DNA from: Bryobacterales bacterium
GTDB lineage: Bacteria; Acidobacteriota; Terriglobia; Bryobacterales; Bryobacteraceae
Reading direction: 5' to 3'
Assembly: GCA_016713735.1 (NCBI GenBank)
Contig: JADJOP010000037.1
Coordinates: 1-64,000, forward strand
Length of the DNA: 64,000 bases
In this document: positions 31,101 through 37,861 of the stretch, one piece after another
Position numbering within the stretch: the first letter of the stretch is position 1
How the letters are laid out: each line of letters begins with the position of its first letter
Notes under the pieces: model-generated
The model's input: the letters and a program-made list of their open reading frames with translations, nothing else
Database searches by the model: none
What the model was told of the DNA's origin: nothing
Program-made: the position numbers and the translations under genes

Positions 31101-32378
31101 TTCACGGCGGCGGCTCCGGATGGCCGGACGGCGACCTCGGGCGCGCCGGTGCGCATTCAGGTGACGGCGAACGTGGCCGGATTGGGGGCGGGCATTTACC
31201 GGTATCCGCTGATGATTCAGGGCGCGGCCGATCCGCGTGTGCAGTCAGTGGACGTGACGCTGGTGGTGTTGCCGAGCGCGACCTCGGCGGCGGCGCAGGA
31301 GCCCGTGGAGACGCGGGCCAACTTCACCTGCACGACGGGCAGCGGCATTGCCGTGGTGGCGCGTGCGCCGGGGACGGGATTCGCGGCGCTGTCGGGGCTG
31401 GCGCTGCCGCTGGATGTGACGATCACGGAGCGCACGGGCCAACCGCTGCGGGCGGGGTCAGTGACGATGGTACCGTCGATCGAGGGAGCGGCCACGGTGT
31501 CGCTGCGGCATGCCGGCAACGGGCGTTGGACAGGGACTTGGACGCCTTATCTGCCGGCGGGAGGCCCGGTGACGTTGAGCTACTTCGCCGAGGACGCCGA
31601 CCGCGGCGTGAGCGGCTGCGCGCAGACGAGCGGGCTGATTGAGGCCAACACGGTGACGCCCTATCTGCCGGAGAACGGCGTGGTGAGCACGGCGAGTTTC
31701 CAGGCCTATGAACCGGTGGCGCATGGGAGCCTGCTGGCGATCTTCGGGTCGAAGCTGGCGGGCGCGCCGGCGCAGGCGGGTTCGCTGCCGCTGCCGTTGC
31801 AGTTGGGCGGGACGCGGGCGAGCCTGGGCGGCATCGACATGCCGTTGTTCTATGCGGGCGAGTCGGGCGGGACGTCGCAGGTGAATGCGCAGGCGCCCTA
31901 CAACCTGGCGGGCGGTGTGACGCTGCCGCTGGTGGTGCGCACGGCGGCGGGCGCGGCGATGACGGAGGTGGTGGTGGCCGAGGCGCAGCCGGGCGTCTTC
32001 ACGACGAACCAGAGCGGCCAGGGCCAGGGCATTGTGGTGCTGGGGGCGCGGCCTTCGGTGATTGCCGATGCGGCCAATCCGGCGGGGCGCGGCGAGGTGG
32101 TGGTGATCTACTGCGCGGGCCTGGGGCGGACGCAACCGAGCGTGAATACCGGGGCGGCGGCGCCTTCGAATCCTCCGGCCACGGCGGCGGCTCCGGTGAG
32201 CGTGACCATTGGCGGGAAGACGGCGGCGGTGCAGTTTGCCGGGTTGACGCCGGGGCTGACGGGCTTGTACCAGATCAATGCCGTGGTGCCGCCGGATGCG
32301 GACACGGGTAACGCGGTGCCGGTGGTGGTGACGGCGGGAGGCGCGGCGAGCGCGGCGGTGACGATGGCGGTGCGGTAA
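28155..32378 (+). CDS. Giant secreted protein, paralogue with a distinct N-terminal domain and TIGR03437 C-terminus
   Basis: A 1407-residue exported protein beginning with a signal (MRGLSLPVCLLPMTALLLAPLSVRA by start region). Residues of about 25-430 form a domain absent from its neighbour, with several conserved segments (SCSSQVTEI, TREFRIVNIRANVSQ) that I cannot assign. Then come three He_PIG repeats with the same PCPL opening and PYGW/PGYLW cores, BACON-like repeats (ELTFSGRAGGG, LTFTAVNGGALPP, VTFTARQGETNIP) and the TIGR03437 domain (SLLAIFGSKLAGAP, GVFTTNQSGQGQGIVV, YCAGLGRTQPS, GLYQINAVVPPD). It lies 62 bases after its paralogue; duplication with domain gain is likely. Confidence 0.85.
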   Translation: MRGLSLPVCLLPMTALLLAPLSVRAQSFSCSSQVTEIAAVRSKGLAEWVAPVVIRCTGTKPAGGIVGSIQVNLNVPTASRALGSSGTATEALLLVDNPAPGAQVGRSVDSIVPNANVIQGFTNQGQTIWQTLEIAPAGPAGPFTREFRIVNIRANVSQLQLLAPVTMNITMLTNPFVPLTGTQVNVGTVVGTAGMSVRRLDDSADYSEVIDGCVGNKSTVDEFTLRDFNVRFSEGGSGEFRRRNVATSANFASALANQNDPNANYGTETGFYNNTLTSTNAMNQSGLATNGSRLMARFAGVPSGVSLYVTAMPVTEGTSSPSIVARLTAADTNGAGQYSPVTPSVGGYAQIPVVNGVASAVWEVLESDIQSLEYVSFGVVVSVPASTPTFGKISLQGGIGPIVPANPAGAPFTAPLFSSLPAGREVLEIRTCATLLTVATPCPLNPASVGQEYKLVVAASGGTPPYGWSLAAGALPQGIQLANNGFMAGVPQVSGTFDFTFRVTDFTGITITKECSLTVTSALSITSACPLPDAAVSVPYSQLLTSSGGQPGYLWLVSQGSLPPGVSLSPNGILNGTPTVAGSYDFTLKLQDALLYTTEKSCQLRVNGPFRLSPSELTFSGRAGGGAPALQMLSVSSSTAAQSFSVRVTTDNNEPWLRATPSTGTLPAAIEVTADPRSLAAGTYSGLVTVSTLNLAQQSLVARVTLQVTAGGAPQLSVEPTGVVASTPRGSGAVKRGVQVVNAGTGSLNYSAAVSELNGTGWITASPASGTATPEAPGVVRLAMNTATLDPGVYRARLTLTSAATNETKVVPITLAVSSGRDLMEISQTGLTFTAVNGGALPPQQELTIQSSGAGGFSWDATVVGDAAGASWLALTQSAGSVTSGSPSTMGVRVNASGLAAGVYFAEIRFRASGIENTPKTVLVALRVLPAATNPGLLLSPGGVTFTARQGETNIPLQTIQLHNLLPAATPFDYSFPTENRIFTAAAPDGRTATSGAPVRIQVTANVAGLGAGIYRYPLMIQGAADPRVQSVDVTLVVLPSATSAAAQEPVETRANFTCTTGSGIAVVARAPGTGFAALSGLALPLDVTITERTGQPLRAGSVTMVPSIEGAATVSLRHAGNGRWTGTWTPYLPAGGPVTLSYFAEDADRGVSGCAQTSGLIEANTVTPYLPENGVVSTASFQAYEPVAHGSLLAIFGSKLAGAPAQAGSLPLPLQLGGTRASLGGIDMPLFYAGESGGTSQVNAQAPYNLAGGVTLPLVVRTAAGAAMTEVVVAEAQPGVFTTNQSGQGQGIVVLGARPSVIADAANPAGRGEVVVIYCAGLGRTQPSVNTGAAAPSNPPATAAAPVSVTIGGKTAAVQFAGLTPGLTGLYQINAVVPPDADTGNAVPVVVTAGGAASAAVTMAVR

Positions 32379-32483
32379 GGCGCGGGGTTCAGGGGAGCGG
32401 TCACGCATTCCCCTTGAAGAGAGAGAAACTCCTGGCGACTGATCGGTAGGAACAAGGGCTGGGGGAATTGCGTATCAGTAGCG

Positions 32484-33602
32484 ATGACCACTCGAGTGGC
32501 GCTGCTCCAGCAGCCGGTCCTGTCCCTCGCATTATTCTGCTTCGTGGTCTCGATCCAAGCCGCTTCCGCCCAGGAAGCGGGGAGCAAGGCAATTGAGCGT
32601 GGCGAATTGAGCCAGGACGTGCCTCGCCTGCTTTCCGAACACCACGTTCCCAGCGTCTCGATCGCTCAGATCAAAGGCGGCAAGCTCGTACGTACCGGCG
32701 CCTACGGTGAACAGAGTTCCGACCGTCCCGCGACGTCGAGCACACTTTACAACATCGCTTCGCTCACGAAGCCGATCAGCGCCGAGGTGGTCCTCCGTCT
32801 CGTATCGAAACGGGCGATCTCTCTCGACGAGCCCATGTATAAGTCCTGGACCGATCCCGACATCGCACACGATGAAAGACGCAAACTACTGACACCAAGA
32901 ATTGCGCTGAGCCATCAAACTGGTTTCGCCAATTGGCGCTCGGAGACCGGAAATGTCCTCACCTTCAGGAACGATCCCGGGCAGACCTTCGGTTATTCGG
33001 GAGAAGGATATGAGTACCTTGCGCATTTCCTGGAAAACAAAACAGGTCACAACCTTGGAGAGCATGCGAGAGAACTCGTTTTCAAACCTGCCCGTATGGA
33101 CGCTACGGCGTACACGCGCCAGCCGTGGTTTGAGACAAGAGTCGCTGTTCCCGCTGACGCGGACGGCCGCTGGCTCAAACCTACATTTGCCAGTAAGCCA
33201 GTAGCGTCGGATCTCATGTATACAACAGCGGCGGACTACGCTCGCTTTCTGCTGCAAGTGATGGCGGATGAAGGAATCACACAGGCAGTAGCGGCGGCGC
33301 GTGCCCGGGTCCAAATCAGTCTGCGTGACCGAATGTGCCAATCAGTCCCATCGGAAGTCTGTCCCGATGAACTGGGTATGGGCCTTGGCTGGCAGGTTCT
33401 TCGCTTCAAGAACAAAACCGTGCTCATGCACACGGGCCGGGACCCGGGAGTTTACACCTTCACGTACCTATGCCCCACAACTGGCTCGGGAGCGGTCATC
33501 CTAACGAATGGTCAGAACGGGAACAAACTCGTAATCCCTATCCTCAGGAGTCTTGAGGCGGAGTCTGAGTTCATTGATTTTCTCGTGAGCGCCATGCGGT
33601 AA
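32484..33602 (+). CDS. Exported serine hydrolase of the beta-lactamase/D-alanyl-D-alanine peptidase family, probably acquired
   Basis: A 372-residue protein with a signal peptide (cleavage near AASAQ, residues 26-30). It carries the active-site motifs of this family: S93-x-x-K96 (SLTK), Y170-S-G and H315-T-G. Members are class C-like beta-lactamases, esterases or peptidases; sequence alone does not decide. Base composition is unlike its neighbours: for example only 27 of 60 bases at 33001-33060 are G or C, and codons are mixed rather than uniformly G/C-ending. It has no evident partner gene. These points suggest horizontal acquisition between the giant-protein locus and dnaJ. Confidence 0.88.
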   Translation: MTTRVALLQQPVLSLALFCFVVSIQAASAQEAGSKAIERGELSQDVPRLLSEHHVPSVSIAQIKGGKLVRTGAYGEQSSDRPATSSTLYNIASLTKPISAEVVLRLVSKRAISLDEPMYKSWTDPDIAHDERRKLLTPRIALSHQTGFANWRSETGNVLTFRNDPGQTFGYSGEGYEYLAHFLENKTGHNLGEHARELVFKPARMDATAYTRQPWFETRVAVPADADGRWLKPTFASKPVASDLMYTTAADYARFLLQVMADEGITQAVAAARARVQISLRDRMCQSVPSEVCPDELGMGLGWQVLRFKNKTVLMHTGRDPGVYTFTYLCPTTGSGAVILTNGQNGNKLVIPILRSLEAESEFIDFLVSAMR

Positions 33603-33716
33603 TCGTGAGAGCGCCGGCGCGAGCCGGCTGTGCGCCCTTCCAGGACGCCAGCCCGCGTCATGGCGTGAGTGCGATGACCTCGGCCAGGCCAGGGCGAAGC
33701 TCTTCGGGCATACCGG

Positions 33717-34841
33717 CTATTGCGCGAGGAAGTCCTTCAATTTGCCCAGCAGGCCCTTGTCGTCGGGCTCGTTCTCAACGGGCAGGGTGGTGAGCAGTTG
33801 CTCGAAGAGCTTCTTCTGTTCGCGATTGAGCTTGGTGGGGACCTTCACTTCGACGTGGACGAGCAGGTCGCCGCGGCCGTTGCCGCTGACCTTGGGCACG
33901 CCGAAGCCCTTGAGGCGGATCTGCTGGCCGCTTTGGATGCCTTCGGGGATTTTCACCGATTGCAGGCCGTCGAAGGTGAGCAGGTCGATCTGCGCGCCAA
34001 GGGCGGCCTGGGCGACGTTGATGGGCAGGATGCAGTGGAGGTCGTTTTCGTGGCGCTCGAAGACGGCGTGGGGCTTGACGCGGATGACGACGTAGAGGTC
34101 GCCGGGCGGGCCGCCGTTGGAGCCGGGCTGGCCTTCCTCGGCGAGGCGCAGGCGCGTACCGGTATCGACGCCGGGCGGGATGTTGACGCGGAGCTTGCGC
34201 TCACTGCGCGTGTAGCCTTCGCCTTTGCACTGCTGGCAGGCTTTGCGGATGGTCTGGCCGCGGCCGCCGCATTGGGCGCAGGTGCGGCGGATCTGCAGGA
34301 AGGCCTGCTGGAAGAGAACTTCGCCGCGGCCGCGGCAGGTCGGGCAGGTGACCAGACCGTCGGCCTCGGCGCCTTTGCCCTGGCAGCGCGAACAGGGATC
34401 GAGGCGCGGCACCTGGATTTCGATGGCTGAACCGCGCATGGCGTCGTCGAACTCGATGTTGAGGTCGTAGCGGACATCCTCGCCGCGCTGGGCGCGATTG
34501 GGATTGGCGCGGCGGTTGCCGCCGCCCATGCCGAAGAGGTCGCCGAAGCCGAAGAAGTCGCCGAAGATGTCGTTGAATTCGGTGAAGACGTCGGGGTTGA
34601 CGTTGGAGCCGCCGGCCTGGAGGCCGTCGTGGCCGTAGCGGTCATAGGCGGCGCGGCGTTGAGGATCGCTCAAGACGCTATAGGCCTCGGCGAGCTCCTT
34701 GAATTTCTCTTCGGCGGCTTTGTCGCCGGGGTTGCGGTCCGGATGGTATTTGAGCGCGGCCTTGCGGTAGGCGCTTTTCAGCGCCGCTTCGTCGGCGGTG
34801 CGCTCCACGTTCAGAACTTCGTAGTAGTCGGCTTTGGTCAC
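33717..34841 (-). CDS. dnaJ: DnaJ, Hsp40 co-chaperone
   Basis: Stimulates DnaK ATPase and delivers unfolded clients. The 374-residue protein is a complete type I DnaJ: J domain with YHPDRNPGD (HPD at about residues 33-35), a Gly/Phe-rich linker (FGDFFGFGDLFGMGGG), four CxxCxGxG zinc repeats (CSRCQGKG, CPTCRGRG, CAQCGGRG, CQQCKGEG) and the C-terminal client domains. It follows grpE by 36 bases on the same strand, in the order hrcA-grpE-dnaJ without dnaK. Confidence 0.97.
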   Translation of the reverse strand: MTKADYYEVLNVERTADEAALKSAYRKAALKYHPDRNPGDKAAEEKFKELAEAYSVLSDPQRRAAYDRYGHDGLQAGGSNVNPDVFTEFNDIFGDFFGFGDLFGMGGGNRRANPNRAQRGEDVRYDLNIEFDDAMRGSAIEIQVPRLDPCSRCQGKGAEADGLVTCPTCRGRGEVLFQQAFLQIRRTCAQCGGRGQTIRKACQQCKGEGYTRSERKLRVNIPPGVDTGTRLRLAEEGQPGSNGGPPGDLYVVIRVKPHAVFERHENDLHCILPINVAQAALGAQIDLLTFDGLQSVKIPEGIQSGQQIRLKGFGVPKVSGNGRGDLLVHVEVKVPTKLNREQKKLFEQLLTTLPVENEPDDKGLLGKLKDFLAQ

Positions 34842-34877
34842 CGGCTGATGCTCTCCCTCATGGCGGATCGGAGTCCT

Positions 34878-35459
34878 CTATTCCCGTACGGCAACCTTGA
34901 CCATGGCCGGGCGCAGGAGGCGTCCCTTGAAGAGGTAGCCTTTCTGGTACTCCTCGAGAATGGTTTCGTCCTCGTGTTCGTTGGACTCGACCTTTTGAAC
35001 GGCATGGTGCATGTTGGGATCGAACTTTTCGCCCTCGGACTTTACGCTGGTTACGCCAAGACGGGTAAATAAGTCGAGGGTTCTCTGGTAAATCAGTTCG
35101 AGACCCTTGGCGAATTCCCTAGCCGGGCCGTCTTCGGCGGGTGCGGACTTGAGGCCGCGTTCGAGGTCGTCGAGCACCTGGAGGAAGTTCTTCAGGGTCT
35201 CCATGGTGGCGGTGTCGAAGATGTCGCCGCGTTCGCGGTCGGAGCGGCGTTTGAAGTTTTCGAATTCGGCCTGGCGGCGCTGGAGCAGGTCCTGCAGCTC
35301 GAGCTTTTCGGCGAGCAGGCGCTCGACATCGGCGGCGAGCGAGTGTTCGGTCAACTCTGGCGGGTGAGCCTCGGCGGCCGGCGCCTGGCCTTCGTCGGCA
35401 GCGGCGGCAGCGGCGGCTTCGGCAGAGTCGAGGGTAGCGTCGTGTTTCTCCGTGCTCAT
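34878..35459 (-). CDS. grpE: GrpE, nucleotide exchange factor of DnaK
   Basis: Releases ADP from DnaK. The ATG at 35459 gives 193 residues with an acidic alanine-rich N-terminus, a long coiled coil (ADVERLLAEKLELQDLLQRRQAEFENFKRR) and the GrpE signature in KFDPNMHHAVQKVESNEHEDETI and YLFKGRLLRPAMVKVA. The longer frame from 35810 extends into hrcA and is spurious. A -10-like TACACT (35488-35483) lies upstream. No CIRCE inverted repeat was found in the 139-base gap to hrcA. Confidence 0.96.
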   Translation of the reverse strand: MSTEKHDATLDSAEAAAAAAADEGQAPAAEAHPPELTEHSLAADVERLLAEKLELQDLLQRRQAEFENFKRRSDRERGDIFDTATMETLKNFLQVLDDLERGLKSAPAEDGPAREFAKGLELIYQRTLDLFTRLGVTSVKSEGEKFDPNMHHAVQKVESNEHEDETILEEYQKGYLFKGRLLRPAMVKVAVRE

Positions 35460-35598
35460 AAAGGAAAAGATGCCCAACACACAGTGTAGCGAGTTAGAGC
35501 GGGGAAACGGAACAGTGGGCGGAGATGTGATTGGAAATCGGGGGGTTAGAAAAAGTCGAGGGAGTGTGACCGCCGGCGCGGCAGGAACGGGCGCGGCA

Positions 35599-36636
35599 TC
35601 AACTGGGCAGGCCGAGGTAGGCCTGGCCGACGTTGCGCACGGCTGCGAGGGCGCGTTCATAGTCCATGCGCACGGGGCCGATGACGGCGAACTTGGCGGT
35701 GAGGCCGCCGGGCATGGTGAGGGAGATGCCGATGAGGGAGAGCGGGCTGAGCGAGGGGTCTTCGCCGGCCATGCCGATCTGGACGACGACCTCGCCGAGC
35801 GGGGGTTCAAGGAAACGGTCGAGCAGGTGGAGGATGCGCTTCTTCTCTTCGAGGGCGCGGAACATTTCGCGCAGGCGGTCGCGGGTGATCTGGAAGTCGA
35901 AGCTGACGAGGTTGGAGGCGCCCTCCATATGGAATTCGGCGACGGGAGCGGTTTCGAGCAGGCCCTTGTCGTAGAGGAGGATGAGTTTGCGCAGGAGGGC
36001 GCCGTAGTCGGCGCTGGCCTGGTCGAGGCGGGCGCGGAGTTCGGCGCGGATGCCGGAGAGGCGCCAGCCGGAGAAGTTGGCGTTGAGGTAGTTGCGGATG
36101 GCGGTGAGCTCTTCCTGCGGGATGGGCTCGTCGAGGGTCAGCAACTGGTCGCGGACCATCTTGTCGCGGGTGACGACGACCATAAGGACGCGCGTGCCGC
36201 CGACCAGGAGCAGTTCGACCTGGTCGAGGACCTGGCTGGAGGTGGGGATGGCGGCGGCGATGCCGAGTCCGTTGGACAGGCCGGTGAGCATTTGGGAGCT
36301 GCGTTCGACGCGCTCCTCGACGGTTTGCGACTGGCTGAGCTCTTCGCGGATGCGGCCGACCTCGCTCATGGCGGGGCGCCGGGCGGCCAGGGCGCGGACG
36401 TAGAGGGCGTAGGCCTTGCTGGTGGGGACTCGTCCGGCCGAGGTGTGGGGCTGGTGCAGATAGCCCTGGTCAGCCAGTTCGGCCATCACATTGCGGATGG
36501 AGGCGGGGCTGAGGTGATGGCGACGGAGGCGCGAGATGTCCTGCGAGGCAACGGGTTCACCGGTGTCGATGTAGGCGCGCACAACCGATTGCAGAATCTG
36601 TTCCGCACGGGCCGAGAGCTCGGGTGCATCGCTCAT
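35599..36636 (-). CDS. hrcA: HrcA, heat-inducible transcription repressor
   Basis: Represses chaperone genes through CIRCE operators and is released when GroEL is titrated. The 345-residue protein has the winged helix-turn-helix N-terminus (ELSARAEQILQSVVRAYIDTGEPVAS, SPASIRNVMAELADQGYL, HTSAGRVPTSKAY) and the C-terminal GAF-like region ending MDYERALAAVRNV. It is first in the hrcA-grpE-dnaJ order. I saw no CIRCE element (TTAGCACTC-N9-GAGTGCTAA) near it, so its targets are probably elsewhere, for example groESL. Confidence 0.96.
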   Translation of the reverse strand: MSDAPELSARAEQILQSVVRAYIDTGEPVASQDISRLRRHHLSPASIRNVMAELADQGYLHQPHTSAGRVPTSKAYALYVRALAARRPAMSEVGRIREELSQSQTVEERVERSSQMLTGLSNGLGIAAAIPTSSQVLDQVELLLVGGTRVLMVVVTRDKMVRDQLLTLDEPIPQEELTAIRNYLNANFSGWRLSGIRAELRARLDQASADYGALLRKLILLYDKGLLETAPVAEFHMEGASNLVSFDFQITRDRLREMFRALEEKKRILHLLDRFLEPPLGEVVVQIGMAGEDPSLSPLSLIGISLTMPGGLTAKFAVIGPVRMDYERALAAVRNVGQAYLGLPS

Positions 36637-36662
36637 GTGCTGTGAAGGATCCCCTTTCTGTC

Positions 36663-36691
36663 ATTGTAGGGGACTCAGTTGGTGCGGGCAA
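36663..36691 (-). promoter_or_regulatory. hrcA promoter (TTGCCC - 17 bp - TACAAT)
   Basis: On the minus strand, TTGCCC (36691-36686) and TACAAT (36668-36663) are spaced by 17 bases. The transcript would begin about 20 bases before the hrcA ATG at 36636 and carries AAGGGGA as a possible ribosome-binding site. Confidence 0.6.
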
Positions 36692-36719
36692 GGGAAGACG
36701 CGACAGGGAAGACGCGACA
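36692..36719. repeat. Fourteen-base tandem duplication
   Basis: gggaagacgcgaca occurs twice in a row at 36692-36705 and 36706-36719, between the hrcA promoter and the esterase start. Confidence 0.85.
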
Positions 36720-36768
36720 CGGAGGGCTGGCGGGACGCGGGCCGGGTGTGATAGGTTGGCCGCCACCT

Positions 36769-37764
36769 ATGCGATCGATTTCTTTCACCAGCCTGGGAAT
36801 GCTGCTGGCGGCCACGGCGGCGCTGGCGCAGCCGCAAGCGGCGCAACTTCCCAACACCGACAAATACTACATTCTGGGCCCGGATTCGCTGCCGCAGGAG
36901 GGCGTGCCGAAGGGCACGATGAAGGGGCCGTTCCAGATTGCGAGCAAGGTGTACGAGGGCACGTCACACACCTATTGGGTTTATGTGCCGGCGCAGTATG
37001 ACCCGAAGACGCCGGCGAGCCTGCTGGTCGTCAACGACGGCCCGGCGCACATGGACCCCAATGGCAGCGCGCGGATTCCGAACGTGCTCGACAACCTGAT
37101 CTACCGGCGGGAGCTTCCGGTGATGATCGGCGTGTTCATCAGCCCTGGGCGGCGGCCGGACCAGCCCGATCCGACGCCGAGCGATTGGGGCGACCGGGCG
37201 ACGAACCGGCCGACCGAGTACAACGTGTTGGACGACCGCTATCCGCGGGTAATCATCGACGAGCTGATGCCGGCGGTGGATAAGGAGTACAACATCTCCA
37301 AGGACCCGGAGCAGCGCGGCATTGCGGGGACGAGTTCAGGGGCGATTGCGGCGTTCACGGTGGCCTGGCACCGGCCTGACCAGTTCCGCAAGGTGTGGAG
37401 CATCGTGGGCAGCTTCACGAACCTGCGCGGCGGGCATGCGTATCCGGACATGATCCGGAAAGAGGCGAAGAAGCCGATCCGCATCTTCCTGGTGGACGGG
37501 CGCAATGACAACCGCGGCATTCGGCGCGACGGCACCTATGACCAGACGCGCGACTGGTTCTATCAGAATGTGCGCATGGTGGAGGCGCTCAAAGAGAAGG
37601 GCTACGACATGGCGTATCACTTCGGCGTGGGCAAGCACGGGTTGAAGTCGGGCGGACCATTTATTCCGGAGATGATGCGCTGGTTGTGGCGCGACCATCC
37701 GCTGTCGACGGATGTGAAGGATCTGGTGGAGCGCGGGTTCAACGAGCCGAAGGCGAAGCAGTAG
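36769..37764 (+). CDS. Exported esterase of the enterochelin esterase/antigen 85 type
   Basis: A 331-residue alpha/beta hydrolase. The signal peptide starts MRSISFTSLGMLLAATAALA, so I use the ATG at 36769 and not the frame from 36679. The core shows TYWVYVPAQYDP, LLVVNDGP, the nucleophile elbow GIAGTSSGAIAA, IFLVDGRND as acid region and FGVGKHGLKSG with the catalytic histidine. It probably cleaves esters on plant or siderophore-like substrates, but the substrate is unknown. A strong terminator follows, shared with the converging TonB receptor gene. Confidence 0.88.
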   Translation: MRSISFTSLGMLLAATAALAQPQAAQLPNTDKYYILGPDSLPQEGVPKGTMKGPFQIASKVYEGTSHTYWVYVPAQYDPKTPASLLVVNDGPAHMDPNGSARIPNVLDNLIYRRELPVMIGVFISPGRRPDQPDPTPSDWGDRATNRPTEYNVLDDRYPRVIIDELMPAVDKEYNISKDPEQRGIAGTSSGAIAAFTVAWHRPDQFRKVWSIVGSFTNLRGGHAYPDMIRKEAKKPIRIFLVDGRNDNRGIRRDGTYDQTRDWFYQNVRMVEALKEKGYDMAYHFGVGKHGLKSGGPFIPEMMRWLWRDHPLSTDVKDLVERGFNEPKAKQ

Positions 37765-37782
37765 CAGCAGGAGCGGAAACTG

Positions 37783-37823
37783 AAACGCGGCGGCCTCCCC
37801 AGGGAGATGCCGCCGCGTTTTTT
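37783..37823 (+). terminator. Rho-independent terminator after the esterase
   Basis: A perfect twelve-base stem (37783-37794 with 37809-37820, AAACGCGGCGGC and its complement) encloses a 14-base loop and ends in a run of six T (37818-37823). The A-run on the left gives a partial T-run in the other direction, so it may also act on the TonB receptor gene ending at 37862. Confidence 0.9.
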
Positions 37824-37861
37824 CGCCCCGTGGCTGGGCGGGGCGCTAAGGTGTGTGGCGC

